From NCBI GenBank assembly GCA_009797885.1, contig WNKP01000001.1, positions 372,001-436,000 on the forward strand: a DNA stretch of 64,000 bases, in the 5' to 3' direction. Shown here piece after piece: positions 10,512 to 18,976 of the stretch (its first letter is position 1; every line of letters starts with the position of its first letter). Origin of the DNA: Flavobacteriaceae bacterium GF1. Its GTDB lineage: Bacteria; Bacteroidota; Bacteroidia; Flavobacteriales; Flavobacteriaceae. The notes beneath the pieces are model-generated. The model had not been told where the DNA came from. It searched no databases and worked only from the letters and a program-made list of their open reading frames with translations. The position numbers and the translations under genes were made by a program.

Positions 10512-11999
10512 ATGAAAAAATACATCCCAATACTTGTCCTTTTATCCATTATCAAACTCTTGATCCAATGGTTTGGAAATCGCAACTATGGCTTTCATCG
10601 TGATGAATTGCTCCACTTATCGGTCAGTGAGCATTTGGATTGGGGATTTATGGAATTTCCACCATTGATTGGGGCAATCGGAAAACTGTCCTACCTCTTA
10701 TTCGATTATTCCCTCTTGGGGGTTCGACTTTTTCCAACACTTGCCGGGGTGGGCATTCTCATCATATGTTGTCTTTTAGCAAAAGAATTTGGTGGTAAAT
10801 CCACAGCCATCTTCCTTGCCGGGATATGTATTCTGGCCTTTCTTCCTTTTTATCGAAACCACACCTTATTTCAACCTGTTGCTTTTGACCAATTGTTTTG
10901 GACGCTGGGGTTTTACTTTGTTGTAAAATACATGAACTCCCAAGATAAAAAGTACCTTCTTCTTTTAGGAATGGCCCTTGGTTTGGGGTTACTGACAAAA
11001 TACACCATTTTGGTCTGGGCCTTTGGACTATGTATCGGCTTCATTTTTTATCAAAAAGGAAACCTTTTCAAAAACAAATGGCTTTACATTTCAGCACTGA
11101 TTTCATTCCTGATCTTCCTGCCCAATGTGATTTGGCAAGCACAAAACAATTTTCCCCTTTTAAAGCACTTGCAAGCCTTAAGTGACAATCAACTCGAAGA
11201 AATTAGCCCGATGGCATTTGGTTTGGAACAGTTAAACTTTCCGTTTACCTTAATGGTAAGCCTTTTTGGTGTGGTCGCTTTTTTTATGGATAAAAACCTA
11301 AAGAAATACCGAACTATTGGCGTAGCCACCCTAATCATCTTCTGTACCCTATGGCTACTCAAGTCCAAAGCGTATTATGTATTTGCCATTTATCCGGTTC
11401 TCTTTGCCGGGGGAGCGGTCAAAATAGAATCGTTGCTGGCAAAGAAACCTTTGCTTACCTATGTCGTGGCCGTTGTTGTGCTGTTGCCCTCAGTATATTT
11501 TATTCCGGAAGCAACACCCATTTTGCCCATAGAGGACTATGTAACCTATGCCGGACTTGAAGAAAAAAATGGAAGGATTGAGTTGAAAGGGGATTACGCC
11601 GATATGTTCGGCTGGGAAGAACAGGTGAAATTGGTGGATAGTGTTTATCAATCCTTACCCAGTAAAGAAAAAAGCAACTGCGTACTATGGGCGGAAAATT
11701 ATGGTGAGGCAGGGGCCCTTAAAATCTTGGGCAAAAAATACAATCTCCCCAATCCCATAAGTAGGCATGGGAGTTTTTGGAGTTGGGGACCCGGCAATAC
11801 AAAAGCAGCCGTTTGGATCAGTATTGGCAATGAAAAGTCCTCCGTGGAACATGTTTTTGAAGAAATTGAACTGGTCAAAGTGATAACGCACAAATATGCT
11901 ATTGGTGAGGAAAACGGAATCCCGTTGTACATCTGCAGAAAACCCAAGGTTGCCATTGAAAAATGGTGGAAAGATTATGAAGCGCATATATTTGATTAA
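10512..11999 (+). CDS. Glycosyltransferase family 39 (ArnT/PMT-like) membrane protein
   Basis: 495 aa with about ten membrane segments in the first 340 residues. The first periplasmic loop carries the acidic HRDELLHLSVSEHLDWGFMEFPP motif region; the Asp-Glu pair is the hallmark of lipid-phosphate-dependent GT39-type transferases. The C-terminal 150 residues form a soluble, probably periplasmic domain. Family members move a sugar from a polyprenyl-phosphate donor to lipid A, protein or another glycan. Donor and acceptor are unknown here. It is monocistronic as far as seen, diverging from katG. Confidence 0.82.
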   Translation: MKKYIPILVLLSIIKLLIQWFGNRNYGFHRDELLHLSVSEHLDWGFMEFPPLIGAIGKLSYLLFDYSLLGVRLFPTLAGVGILIICCLLAKEFGGKSTAIFLAGICILAFLPFYRNHTLFQPVAFDQLFWTLGFYFVVKYMNSQDKKYLLLLGMALGLGLLTKYTILVWAFGLCIGFIFYQKGNLFKNKWLYISALISFLIFLPNVIWQAQNNFPLLKHLQALSDNQLEEISPMAFGLEQLNFPFTLMVSLFGVVAFFMDKNLKKYRTIGVATLIIFCTLWLLKSKAYYVFAIYPVLFAGGAVKIESLLAKKPLLTYVVAVVVLLPSVYFIPEATPILPIEDYVTYAGLEEKNGRIELKGDYADMFGWEEQVKLVDSVYQSLPSKEKSNCVLWAENYGEAGALKILGKKYNLPNPISRHGSFWSWGPGNTKAAVWISIGNEKSSVEHVFEEIELVKVITHKYAIGEENGIPLYICRKPKVAIEKWWKDYEAHIFD

Positions 12000-12095
12000 A
12001 ATGAAAAACGACCAATAAATAGTGCACAGGATACCACATCCTAAGGTTGGCTATTATACATACAGAAATCATTATGCATCACTAAAGCATCTATT

Positions 12096-13160
12096 ATGGC
12101 ATTAAAAGTAAGGGAATGGTTAATTATAATATTGGCATTTATTGTCGTCCTGTATATGTACTCCCTTTTCTCCTATTTCGGAGTTGAAAACTATATTAAG
12201 GATAGTGCGATAAAGGATTACTTTGATTCCAACATTTGGCACCTGGAGGTGATTCTTTCAGGAGTGCTGTTGGGCATTCTTTTTATATTGATCGATCAAT
12301 TGACGGAAAAGAAAATCTTTAGAAGAAAGAGCTTTGGGTTCAATATTATTTTAAAAAGCACTTTATATCTCGTTGCCTTGGCCATGGTCAGTGTGCTCAT
12401 ATACCAGCTATTTTCTTTTTTTGAATTGGTGACGGAAGAGCAGTTGACCCTCCTACTAAGTCTGGTGTCCCCCGGATTCCTCTTGTCCTGCCTAGTCTAC
12501 TATGCCTCCTTTGTCCTTTTGATGAATTTTATTCTTTACATCAACAAGAAACTTGGGCCGGGTTCGTTAATCGACCTTTTAACGGGGAAATACTACCACC
12601 CAAAAAACGAAGAATTGATCTTTCTTTTTATAGATCTTATAGGCTCTACCACTTTGGCCGAAAAGTTGGGGCATAAAAAATACAGTACCTTCCTCAAGGA
12701 ATGTGTTCATGAGCTAACCCCAATTATACAGAAATACAATGCACGGGTCTATCAATATGTTGGGGATGAGGTAGTGCTCTTTTGGGGAAAGAAGGAAGGA
12801 CTTCATCAACAAAATTGCCTTAATGCATTTTTCGAATTCATTGCCAATCTAAAACAGCATGAAAACTATTTTAAGTCCAAATATGGAGAAATCCCCAGAT
12901 TTAAAGCTGGAATGGATTCGGGAGTGGTGACCGCAACCGAAATTGGGGATATTAAACGCGAAATTGCTTTCCATGGCGATGTCCTAAATACTGCTGCACG
13001 TCTGGAGAAAAAGTGCAATGAGTTCAGGGAGAAATTGATCGTAACCCAAAATGTGGCCAATCAAATGCAACCCAATGATACCTATACCTTCAAATTCTTA
13101 AGTGACCTGCCTTTACAAGGTAAAACAGAACGTATTAAATTTTATTCCGTAGTATCATAA
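12096..13160 (+). CDS. Membrane-bound class III adenylate/guanylate cyclase
   Basis: 354 aa. Four hydrophobic segments (about 8-29, 46-67, 83-110, 118-148) form a membrane domain. A class III cyclase homology domain follows from about 163. The two metal-binding aspartates are present as FIDLIGSTT (D170) and YVGDEVVLF (D214), and the transition-state part reads HGDVLNTAARLE with the expected Asn and Arg. It should therefore be active and make a cyclic nucleotide in the cytoplasm. The choice of ATP or GTP is unclear. A Crp-like protein is encoded at 33322, but there is no evidence that they are linked. Confidence 0.9.
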   Translation: MALKVREWLIIILAFIVVLYMYSLFSYFGVENYIKDSAIKDYFDSNIWHLEVILSGVLLGILFILIDQLTEKKIFRRKSFGFNIILKSTLYLVALAMVSVLIYQLFSFFELVTEEQLTLLLSLVSPGFLLSCLVYYASFVLLMNFILYINKKLGPGSLIDLLTGKYYHPKNEELIFLFIDLIGSTTLAEKLGHKKYSTFLKECVHELTPIIQKYNARVYQYVGDEVVLFWGKKEGLHQQNCLNAFFEFIANLKQHENYFKSKYGEIPRFKAGMDSGVVTATEIGDIKREIAFHGDVLNTAARLEKKCNEFREKLIVTQNVANQMQPNDTYTFKFLSDLPLQGKTERIKFYSVVS

Positions 13161-13282
13161 CTTCAGGGCAAGGTAACCAAAAGGGCGGCATTTGCACTTT
13201 CCTCACCACTTCCTTAGTTCCAGTTACCCCTTAAAACTGTAACAATACCGCCCAATTGTAATCCTTAGGAAAAACAATACCA

Positions 13283-14725
13283 ATGCGATTAGGTTTTACC
13301 ATATTAGTGACCTTCCTTTTTATCTCATGCCAACAGGAACAACCAAAACCAGAGGGGATCAATGGCACTTGGGAATCCCTTGGTTCGGGCTGGGTGCTCC
13401 AAATTAAGGATAGTACCGAATATGCGCTTTATGATGTTACTGCCATTTCATGCCTCCCCAATCGCAAAGCCGACCTTTCTGAAATCATGGACGGCCTTCT
13501 TTTAAAAAACGACACCCTCTCTTTACGGAAAGGGGTGATCACCTATCGGTTTACAAGAACCCATGCCATCCCCAAATTATGCACGGAAACCTTATCCCAC
13601 AGCAGGCAAAATGATCCATTGTACAACTTTGAGGTTTTTGCGGAAACGGTTAAAGCACATTATGCCTTTATGGAGTTGAACCGTATTGATTGGGCTTCAC
13701 TTTATCTGGACCAAAAAGGGAAATTAGAGGCCAATCCTACCGAGATAACCCTCTATAATGTGCTGGATGATACCTTGGACAAACTCAATGACAACCATGC
13801 GTACCTGGAAGCAACGGATGAATTATATGCGACTTTGGAAGAGGAAGAGGAAGAGGAAGAGGACGAAGAGGGTGAGGAAGAAGCCAAAGGAGATGATCTG
13901 GCCGAATATGGTGATTTGCAGATTGCCGGAATGGTCAAAGATCATTTTCTGCAAGAGGAACTGACAAAGGATTCCAAGCTGATCCAATGGGGAAAGCTCA
14001 CGGATGACATCGGTTATATTCAGGTAATGACCATGTGGCTCCATGCAGATTTGAATGTTCCACAGGACCTGATCGAAAAGAATGGCTATCTGGATGCCTA
14101 CGTAAAGACCTTTTCACAAATGTATGAGGGGGATTACATCAAAAAAGAGGCCGAAGCCGTTCGGACCATTATGGCCAATGCGATGAAGGATCTGTCCACG
14201 ATGGAAAGTATTGTAATCGATGTACGATTTAACGGTGGTGGGCAAGATGCCGTCAGTTTTGAAATTTTGAATCGGTTCACCAAAGGGAAACTGCATATTG
14301 CCAATCAAAAACTGCATTTTGGAAAGGATTTTTCACCTGTGCTGCCTTTATACCTAAAAGGCACATTAAAAGCCTTTACCAAGCCCGTTTTTGTATTGAC
14401 TTCTCCCCAAACCGGGAGCGCTGCCGAAGCCTTTTCCATTGCCACCATGGCCATGCCCCATATCAAACGAATTGGATCGGCCACCCAAGGGGCCCTATCA
14501 ACGGCCCTGGAGAAAACATTGCCCAACGGATGGGCTTTTTCCATTTCCAACGAGGTCTATATGGATACCCAAGGAAATGTTTATGAAAACAAAGGGGTTC
14601 CCGTGGATTATGAACTTGATTATCCCAGGGAACGGCAGCCTTTTTTTAGGGCTGTGGCCGATGATTTGGAAAAGGACAAACAAGACATTTTAAATGCTGT
14701 AAAAGTATTGTCCAACCAGGAGTGA
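13283..14725 (+). CDS. S41-family (C-terminal processing-like) peptidase lipoprotein
   Basis: 480 aa. The signal peptide ends in a lipobox (FLFISCQQE), so it is lipid-anchored outside the cytoplasm. The S41 core lies in the second half: SIVIDVRFNGGGQD, then PVFVLTSPQTGSAAEAFS, where the Ser of TGSAAEA (about residue 379) is the expected nucleophile, then GVPVDYELDYPRE near the end. No PDZ domain is obvious. Residues about 187-200 are an almost pure Glu/Asp run encoded by GAAGAG repeats, in a linker before the catalytic core. Role unknown; family members cleave C-terminal or unfolded substrates. The next gene, a beta-lactamase-like hydrolase, is 129 bp away. Confidence 0.87.
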   Translation: MRLGFTILVTFLFISCQQEQPKPEGINGTWESLGSGWVLQIKDSTEYALYDVTAISCLPNRKADLSEIMDGLLLKNDTLSLRKGVITYRFTRTHAIPKLCTETLSHSRQNDPLYNFEVFAETVKAHYAFMELNRIDWASLYLDQKGKLEANPTEITLYNVLDDTLDKLNDNHAYLEATDELYATLEEEEEEEEDEEGEEEAKGDDLAEYGDLQIAGMVKDHFLQEELTKDSKLIQWGKLTDDIGYIQVMTMWLHADLNVPQDLIEKNGYLDAYVKTFSQMYEGDYIKKEAEAVRTIMANAMKDLSTMESIVIDVRFNGGGQDAVSFEILNRFTKGKLHIANQKLHFGKDFSPVLPLYLKGTLKAFTKPVFVLTSPQTGSAAEAFSIATMAMPHIKRIGSATQGALSTALEKTLPNGWAFSISNEVYMDTQGNVYENKGVPVDYELDYPRERQPFFRAVADDLEKDKQDILNAVKVLSNQE

Positions 14726-14854
14726 ACCATTTCTTTTGGTGGAACCCATCACGTATTGCAACGAAAACCCAGGGCAGTTTCTTCTTTTTTCCCATCTGCT
14801 GTAACGGAAGGGCATCCCAATCGTCAGAAGGCTATCAACCAAAAAAACTGTACG

Positions 14855-15898
14855 ATGAAATCCATTATAGGCCTAATCCTTGTTTTAGCCATTGTATTCC
14901 ATTCCCAAGCCCAAACCAGGAAAACTGTCCAACCCCCAAGCACTGAAACCGTTACTACTTGGTTGATGGAACAAAACGTGCCGGCCATGGCCATTGGCAC
15001 CATTGAAGGCGGCAAATTGAACCCTTTTATCACTGCCGGAAAAAATGCGATGGAAAATCCCATTTCACCAAACACGGTTTTTGACGTGGCATCCCTGACC
15101 AAAACCATAACCACTTTGTTGACCCTAAAGCTCGTTGAGACCAATTCCTGGGATTTGGACATGCCTTTAAGTACCTACTGGGTCGACCCTGATGTGGTGG
15201 ACAATCCTTTTCACAAAAAACTGACAACAAGGCATGTTTTGGCCCATAGAAGTGGGTTTAAAAATTGGAGGTGGATGAATGATAACAAAAAACTTGATTT
15301 CGACTTTGAACCGGGAACCAAATTTCAATATTCCGGGGAAGGTTTCGAGTACCTTAGAAGGGCTTTGGAAAAGAAATTCGATAGGTCATTTGAGGCCCTG
15401 GCGGATTCCTTGGTCTTTACCGCCAATACAATGACAAGTAGCTATTTGGTCTGGAACAAAAACCTAGAGCCTGCCAATTTCGCCGGAACCCATAACAAAG
15501 AAGGGACTCCGTATACCTATGAAAAGTCGACCGAAGCCAATGCAGCAGACAATTTATTGACGACCATCACTGATTTTAGCACCCTTGGTGTGAACATTAT
15601 CAATAAAAACTATTTGGATGACATCACCTATAACGAAATGATCGGTCAACAGTCCCTAGTCAAAGAGGGTATAGCCTTTAGCCTTGGATGGATAGTTTTC
15701 AATGACCTACCTAACAATGAATATGCGCTTTTTAACGCTGGAAGTGATACCGGTGTAAATGCACTGATTGTTCTTCTCCCCGTATCCAAACGAGGATTGA
15801 TAGTGATGACCAATGGAGATAACGGAAGGGCACTTGCCATGAAATCCATAGCTTACATTTTGGGCAACACGGGAAAGGAAATCTTAAGTAGATTTTAA
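14855..15898 (+). CDS. Class C beta-lactamase-family serine hydrolase
   Basis: 347 aa from the ATG at 14855. An upstream in-frame TTG at 14756 would add 33 residues before an otherwise normal signal peptide (MKSIIGLILVLAIVFHSQAQ), so I prefer the internal ATG. Active-site pieces: S80 and K83 in ASLTK (the SxxK motif) and Y159-S160 in QYSGEGF (the YxN-like motif, with Gly instead of Asn). A third KTG-like box would be NAGSDTG. The protein is exported to the periplasm. The family covers esterases, D-aminopeptidases and penicillin-binding proteins as well as lactamases, so resistance should not be inferred. Confidence 0.85.
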   Translation: MKSIIGLILVLAIVFHSQAQTRKTVQPPSTETVTTWLMEQNVPAMAIGTIEGGKLNPFITAGKNAMENPISPNTVFDVASLTKTITTLLTLKLVETNSWDLDMPLSTYWVDPDVVDNPFHKKLTTRHVLAHRSGFKNWRWMNDNKKLDFDFEPGTKFQYSGEGFEYLRRALEKKFDRSFEALADSLVFTANTMTSSYLVWNKNLEPANFAGTHNKEGTPYTYEKSTEANAADNLLTTITDFSTLGVNIINKNYLDDITYNEMIGQQSLVKEGIAFSLGWIVFNDLPNNEYALFNAGSDTGVNALIVLLPVSKRGLIVMTNGDNGRALAMKSIAYILGNTGKEILSRF

Positions 15899-15931
15899 GC
15901 CTCAATCCAAAGCATCGTCGATTGTTACGTA

Positions 15932-16936
15932 CTAGACCATTCTGGAAAGGACAATCAACCCCAGCCCAGCGATGAAAAGCAAAAACATAAGGGCGATAAG
16001 GATGTTTGTTCCTTTAGGGGCTTCCTTAAATTCCTTCCAAACAAAAACGCCCCAAGCTGCAGCTACCATGGTGGCGCCTTGTCCCAAGCCATAGGAAATG
16101 GCAAAACCGGCTTTTTCCGAGGCTATCATACTCAATGACATTCCAATGCCCCAAATGATACCACCCAGAATCCCAATGACATGTAGTTTTGGCGTTCCCA
16201 ATTTAACGTAGTCCGTATAGCTTACGCTACTACCTTCAATAGGTTTGTACATAAACCAGCTGTTCCATAGAAAGTTGGAGGCAAAAATCCCAAGGGCAAA
16301 TACGAATACCGCACTATAGGGTGTGAAAAGTCCTGCTTCGGGGTTTACAAAATCCGTGGACACCGAGGCCGCTACAAACCGAAAGAAAAAGCCCATCAAT
16401 ATCCCTCCGGCAATGGAGAGCAACAACCCTTTTACAATAGAAGCATTCTTCTGGTTTGGTAAACGGCGATAAATAATGGCATCAAAAACAATTGCGGTCA
16501 CGACCAAAGCCACCCCCAAAAACAATAATAAAGGATCTCCAATGGGATTGGCCATATAATTGACCAACACGCCCAATACCAAAGCAATACCAATACCCAC
16601 CGGAAATGCCACCGCCATGCCGGCAATTGAAATGGCCGCAACGATCAATAAGTTGGCAATATTAAAAACCACTCCTCCAATAAATGCGGATACATAGGAA
16701 TCCCGACTTCCCTGCCCCAAATCCTCCAAAAAACCTCTTCCAAATTCACCATGGCTCCCCAAGGTCAGTCCAAATAGTAAGGTCAAAAGGACAATCCCGA
16801 TGACGTAGTCCCAGTAAAAAAGGGGAAATGCCCAGGATTTGGAGGCCATTTTTTGGGTATTGGCCCAAGAACCCCAACAGAGCATGGTAACCACACAAAG
16901 TACAACGGCCAAGGCATAACTTGCTGGTATAAACAT
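15932..16936 (-). CDS. GRP/RhaT-like sugar permease, probably for ribose
   Basis: 334 aa with about ten membrane helices. The N-terminus (LCVVTMLCWGSWANTQK) and the glycine-rich paired helices resemble the glucose/ribose porter (GRP) and rhamnose (RhaT) families of the drug/metabolite transporter superfamily. Its ATG lies 2 bases from the end of rbsK on the same strand, so the two form an operon behind the LacI-type operator. Transport of ribose into the cytoplasm is inferred from this context. Confidence 0.8.
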   Translation of the reverse strand: MFIPASYALAVVLCVVTMLCWGSWANTQKMASKSWAFPLFYWDYVIGIVLLTLLFGLTLGSHGEFGRGFLEDLGQGSRDSYVSAFIGGVVFNIANLLIVAAISIAGMAVAFPVGIGIALVLGVLVNYMANPIGDPLLLFLGVALVVTAIVFDAIIYRRLPNQKNASIVKGLLLSIAGGILMGFFFRFVAASVSTDFVNPEAGLFTPYSAVFVFALGIFASNFLWNSWFMYKPIEGSSVSYTDYVKLGTPKLHVIGILGGIIWGIGMSLSMIASEKAGFAISYGLGQGATMVAAAWGVFVWKEFKEAPKGTNILIALMFLLFIAGLGLIVLSRMV

Positions 16937-16938
16937 AA

Positions 16939-17862
16939 TTATTTGGTTTTAGTCGGTTTTTCAATGGCTTCCCTGGTGGGTGCGGAAGTTTGGGCCCCCA
17001 AGATTCCCACGGCATAAGCTGCGGCCCGATTTGCAAATTCAATAGCGGATTTTAACCCCTTCCCTTCAGAAAGGGCGACCACCAATGCCCCATTAAAAGT
17101 ATCCCCTGCAGCCGTGGTGTCCACTACTTTTACTTTTTGGGCGGGCACAAGTTCATCCAATTCGTCCGAAAGGACATAGGCCCCTTGGCTCCCCATGGTA
17201 ATGATGACAATATCCACCCCTTTTTGGTGTAAAACCAATGCTGCTGCCCTGGCCGAAGCTTTGTTGGTGACTTTTACGCCACTGAGCAATTCCGCCTCAG
17301 TCTCATTAGGTGTTATCATATATAGGGATGCCAATAATGCATCGGACAACGGTTGTGCAGGTGCAGGATTCAAAACCAGTTTCAATTGATGTTCCCTGGC
17401 GAGCTGTCCTAAATATTCCACAGTCTCCAATGGGGTTTCCAACTGGGTCAAAACAAAAGCACTTTCCCGTAATTCGGCAAGGGCAGGTTGGATATGGGTT
17501 TTGCGCAACGTACCATTGGCGCCCAATGCAACGGAAATCGAATTTTCCCCATTTTCATCAACCATGATCAAGGCAACACCAGATGCCACTTTTTCGTCTT
17601 TGGTAATAAATCGGGTATCTATTCCATATCGTTCAAACCCCTCCACGGCTTGTTTTCCAAAGAGGTCATTTCCTACCCGGGCAACAAAAATTACCTTTCC
17701 CCCGAGGCGTGCTGCGGCTACGGCCTGATTTGCACCCTTTCCTCCGGGATTCATGGAAAATTCCCCTCCAAGGACCGTTTCCCCAGGAATTGGCAAATGA
17801 CTGGATTTCAATACCATATCAGTATTACTGCTACCCAATACCACAATTTTTTGCTGCTCCAT
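16939..17862 (-). CDS. rbsK: Ribokinase
   Basis: 307 aa from the ATG at 17862. A longer frame starting with TTG at 17910 would begin inside the operator palindrome and is unlikely. PfkB-family signatures: the N-terminal SSNTDMVL and GGKGANQAVAAARLG (substrate loop), and the C-terminal VVDTTAAGDTFNGALVVAL with the catalytic Asp in the anion-hole motif GAGD-like AAGD. It phosphorylates D-ribose to ribose 5-phosphate in the cytoplasm. It is divergent from the LacI-type regulator and nucleoside hydrolase operon, and forms a two-gene operon with the permease. Confidence 0.92.
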   Translation of the reverse strand: MEQQKIVVLGSSNTDMVLKSSHLPIPGETVLGGEFSMNPGGKGANQAVAAARLGGKVIFVARVGNDLFGKQAVEGFERYGIDTRFITKDEKVASGVALIMVDENGENSISVALGANGTLRKTHIQPALAELRESAFVLTQLETPLETVEYLGQLAREHQLKLVLNPAPAQPLSDALLASLYMITPNETEAELLSGVKVTNKASARAAALVLHQKGVDIVIITMGSQGAYVLSDELDELVPAQKVKVVDTTAAGDTFNGALVVALSEGKGLKSAIEFANRAAAYAVGILGAQTSAPTREAIEKPTKTK

Positions 17863-17890
17863 TTTACTATTTCGAAATAAATATCTAGTT

Positions 17891-17910
17891 TTGCACAATC
17901 GATTGTGCAA
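17891..17910. promoter_or_regulatory. Perfect 20-bp LacI-type operator
   Basis: TTGCACAATC followed directly by its exact reverse complement, with the central CG step typical of LacI/GalR operators. It sits between divergent rbsK (start 17862) and the lacI-family gene (start 17975), 29 bp and 65 bp from the two starts. One site could govern both arms. The palindrome also makes both flanking reading frames appear to start with the same residues from TTG, which is an artefact. Confidence 0.88.
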
Positions 17911-17974
17911 TTTAAGTATTTACATTGAAACCACCAAGTTTTCTTTAAACGGCCCAGTCAAAAAACTGCAACCC

Positions 17975-18976
17975 ATGACCATTAAGGAGCTCGCCCAAGA
18001 ATTGGATATGTCCACCACAACGGTGTCCCGTGTACTAACCGGGCAGGAGAAAAAATATCGCATCAGCGAGAAAACTGCCCAACGTGTTCGGGAAATGGCA
18101 TCCCAACTGGACTTTGCCCCAAACCTAATTGCACGCAACCTTCGTCTGCAAAGGACAAACACCATTGGATTGATCATTCCCGACATCAGCAACCCATTTT
18201 TTGCCAATTTGGCGCGAACGGTAGAGGAAGAATTGCGCAAACGGAATAAAATGGTATTGTTATGCGATACCAAAGACGATTTAACCACGGAGAAAGAATC
18301 CGTGGAATTGTTGTTGGCCCGAAAAGTTGATGGGCTCTTGGTGGCCCCCATTGGGGAAAAATGGGAACATCTGCGAAAGAACGTCAATGTTCCACTAGTG
18401 CTCATCGACCGTTATTTTGAGAACCACAACTTTCCCTATGTGACCACCGACAACTATTACGGAGCCTATGAAGCCACTTCCCATCTTATTTTAAAAGGCC
18501 ACCAAAACATCGCCTGCATTCAAGGGCTCGTTCATACCTCACCCAATCAAAGTAGGATCCGCGGCTTTCAAAAGGCATTGGAGGATTATGGTATCGATAG
18601 TACGGCAGCATCCATTTTAGGCGACGATTATAGCGTGGAAAATGGATATGTATCCACCAAGACATTGCTTCAAGAAGAAGAAATACCCACCGCCATTTTT
18701 GCCCTTAACAATCAAATAGCACTGGGCGCCATGAAAGCCATTACTGAAGCAGGGCTTCAAATTCCAGAGGATATTTCACTGCTCTCCTTTGACGAGCAAT
18801 ATTATTTTGAATTATTATCCCCTCCCCTTTCCTCAGTAAAACAACCCATGCAGGCCATTGGCAAAACCGCCGTTGAAACCCTGTTTGAACTTTTGGATGA
18901 TAAAAAAGCAACATTCCATAAACTAAAGCCTGTCCTTATTGAAAGGGCTTCGGTGAAAAACATTTCCAAGCTATGA
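17975..18976 (+). CDS. LacI-family transcriptional regulator of the ribose/nucleoside locus
   Basis: 333 aa from the ATG at 17975. The helix-turn-helix is at residues 1-25 (TIKELAQELDMSTTTVSRVL), followed by the hinge with NLIARNLRLQRTNTIGLIIPDISNPFF. The periplasmic-binding-protein-like sensor domain is residues 60-330 and ends with the usual SVKQPMQAIGKTAVETL. The likely ligand is ribose or a nucleoside-derived sugar, judged only from its neighbours. It begins the rightward operon; its last codons overlap the next gene by 4 bases (ATGA). Confidence 0.93.
   Translation: MTIKELAQELDMSTTTVSRVLTGQEKKYRISEKTAQRVREMASQLDFAPNLIARNLRLQRTNTIGLIIPDISNPFFANLARTVEEELRKRNKMVLLCDTKDDLTTEKESVELLLARKVDGLLVAPIGEKWEHLRKNVNVPLVLIDRYFENHNFPYVTTDNYYGAYEATSHLILKGHQNIACIQGLVHTSPNQSRIRGFQKALEDYGIDSTAASILGDDYSVENGYVSTKTLLQEEEIPTAIFALNNQIALGAMKAITEAGLQIPEDISLLSFDEQYYFELLSPPLSSVKQPMQAIGKTAVETLFELLDDKKATFHKLKPVLIERASVKNISKL

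Noticed and set aside
14855-15898. Antibiotic-resistance beta-lactamase
   Set aside because: SxxK is present but the YxN box is YSG and the family is mostly esterases and peptidases.
17488-17880. 130-codon plus-strand frame inside rbsK
   Set aside because: Shadow of rbsK; rbsK has family motifs along its length, this frame has none.
17862-17975. N-terminal extensions of rbsK and the LacI-type regulator beginning at TTG
   Set aside because: Both would start within the same palindrome and give the same first residues by symmetry; the ATG starts at 17862 and 17975 give normal N-termini.
17920-18405. 161-codon minus-strand frame opposite the LacI-type gene
   Set aside because: Lies over the helix-turn-helix and core of a well-matched regulator; no features of its own.
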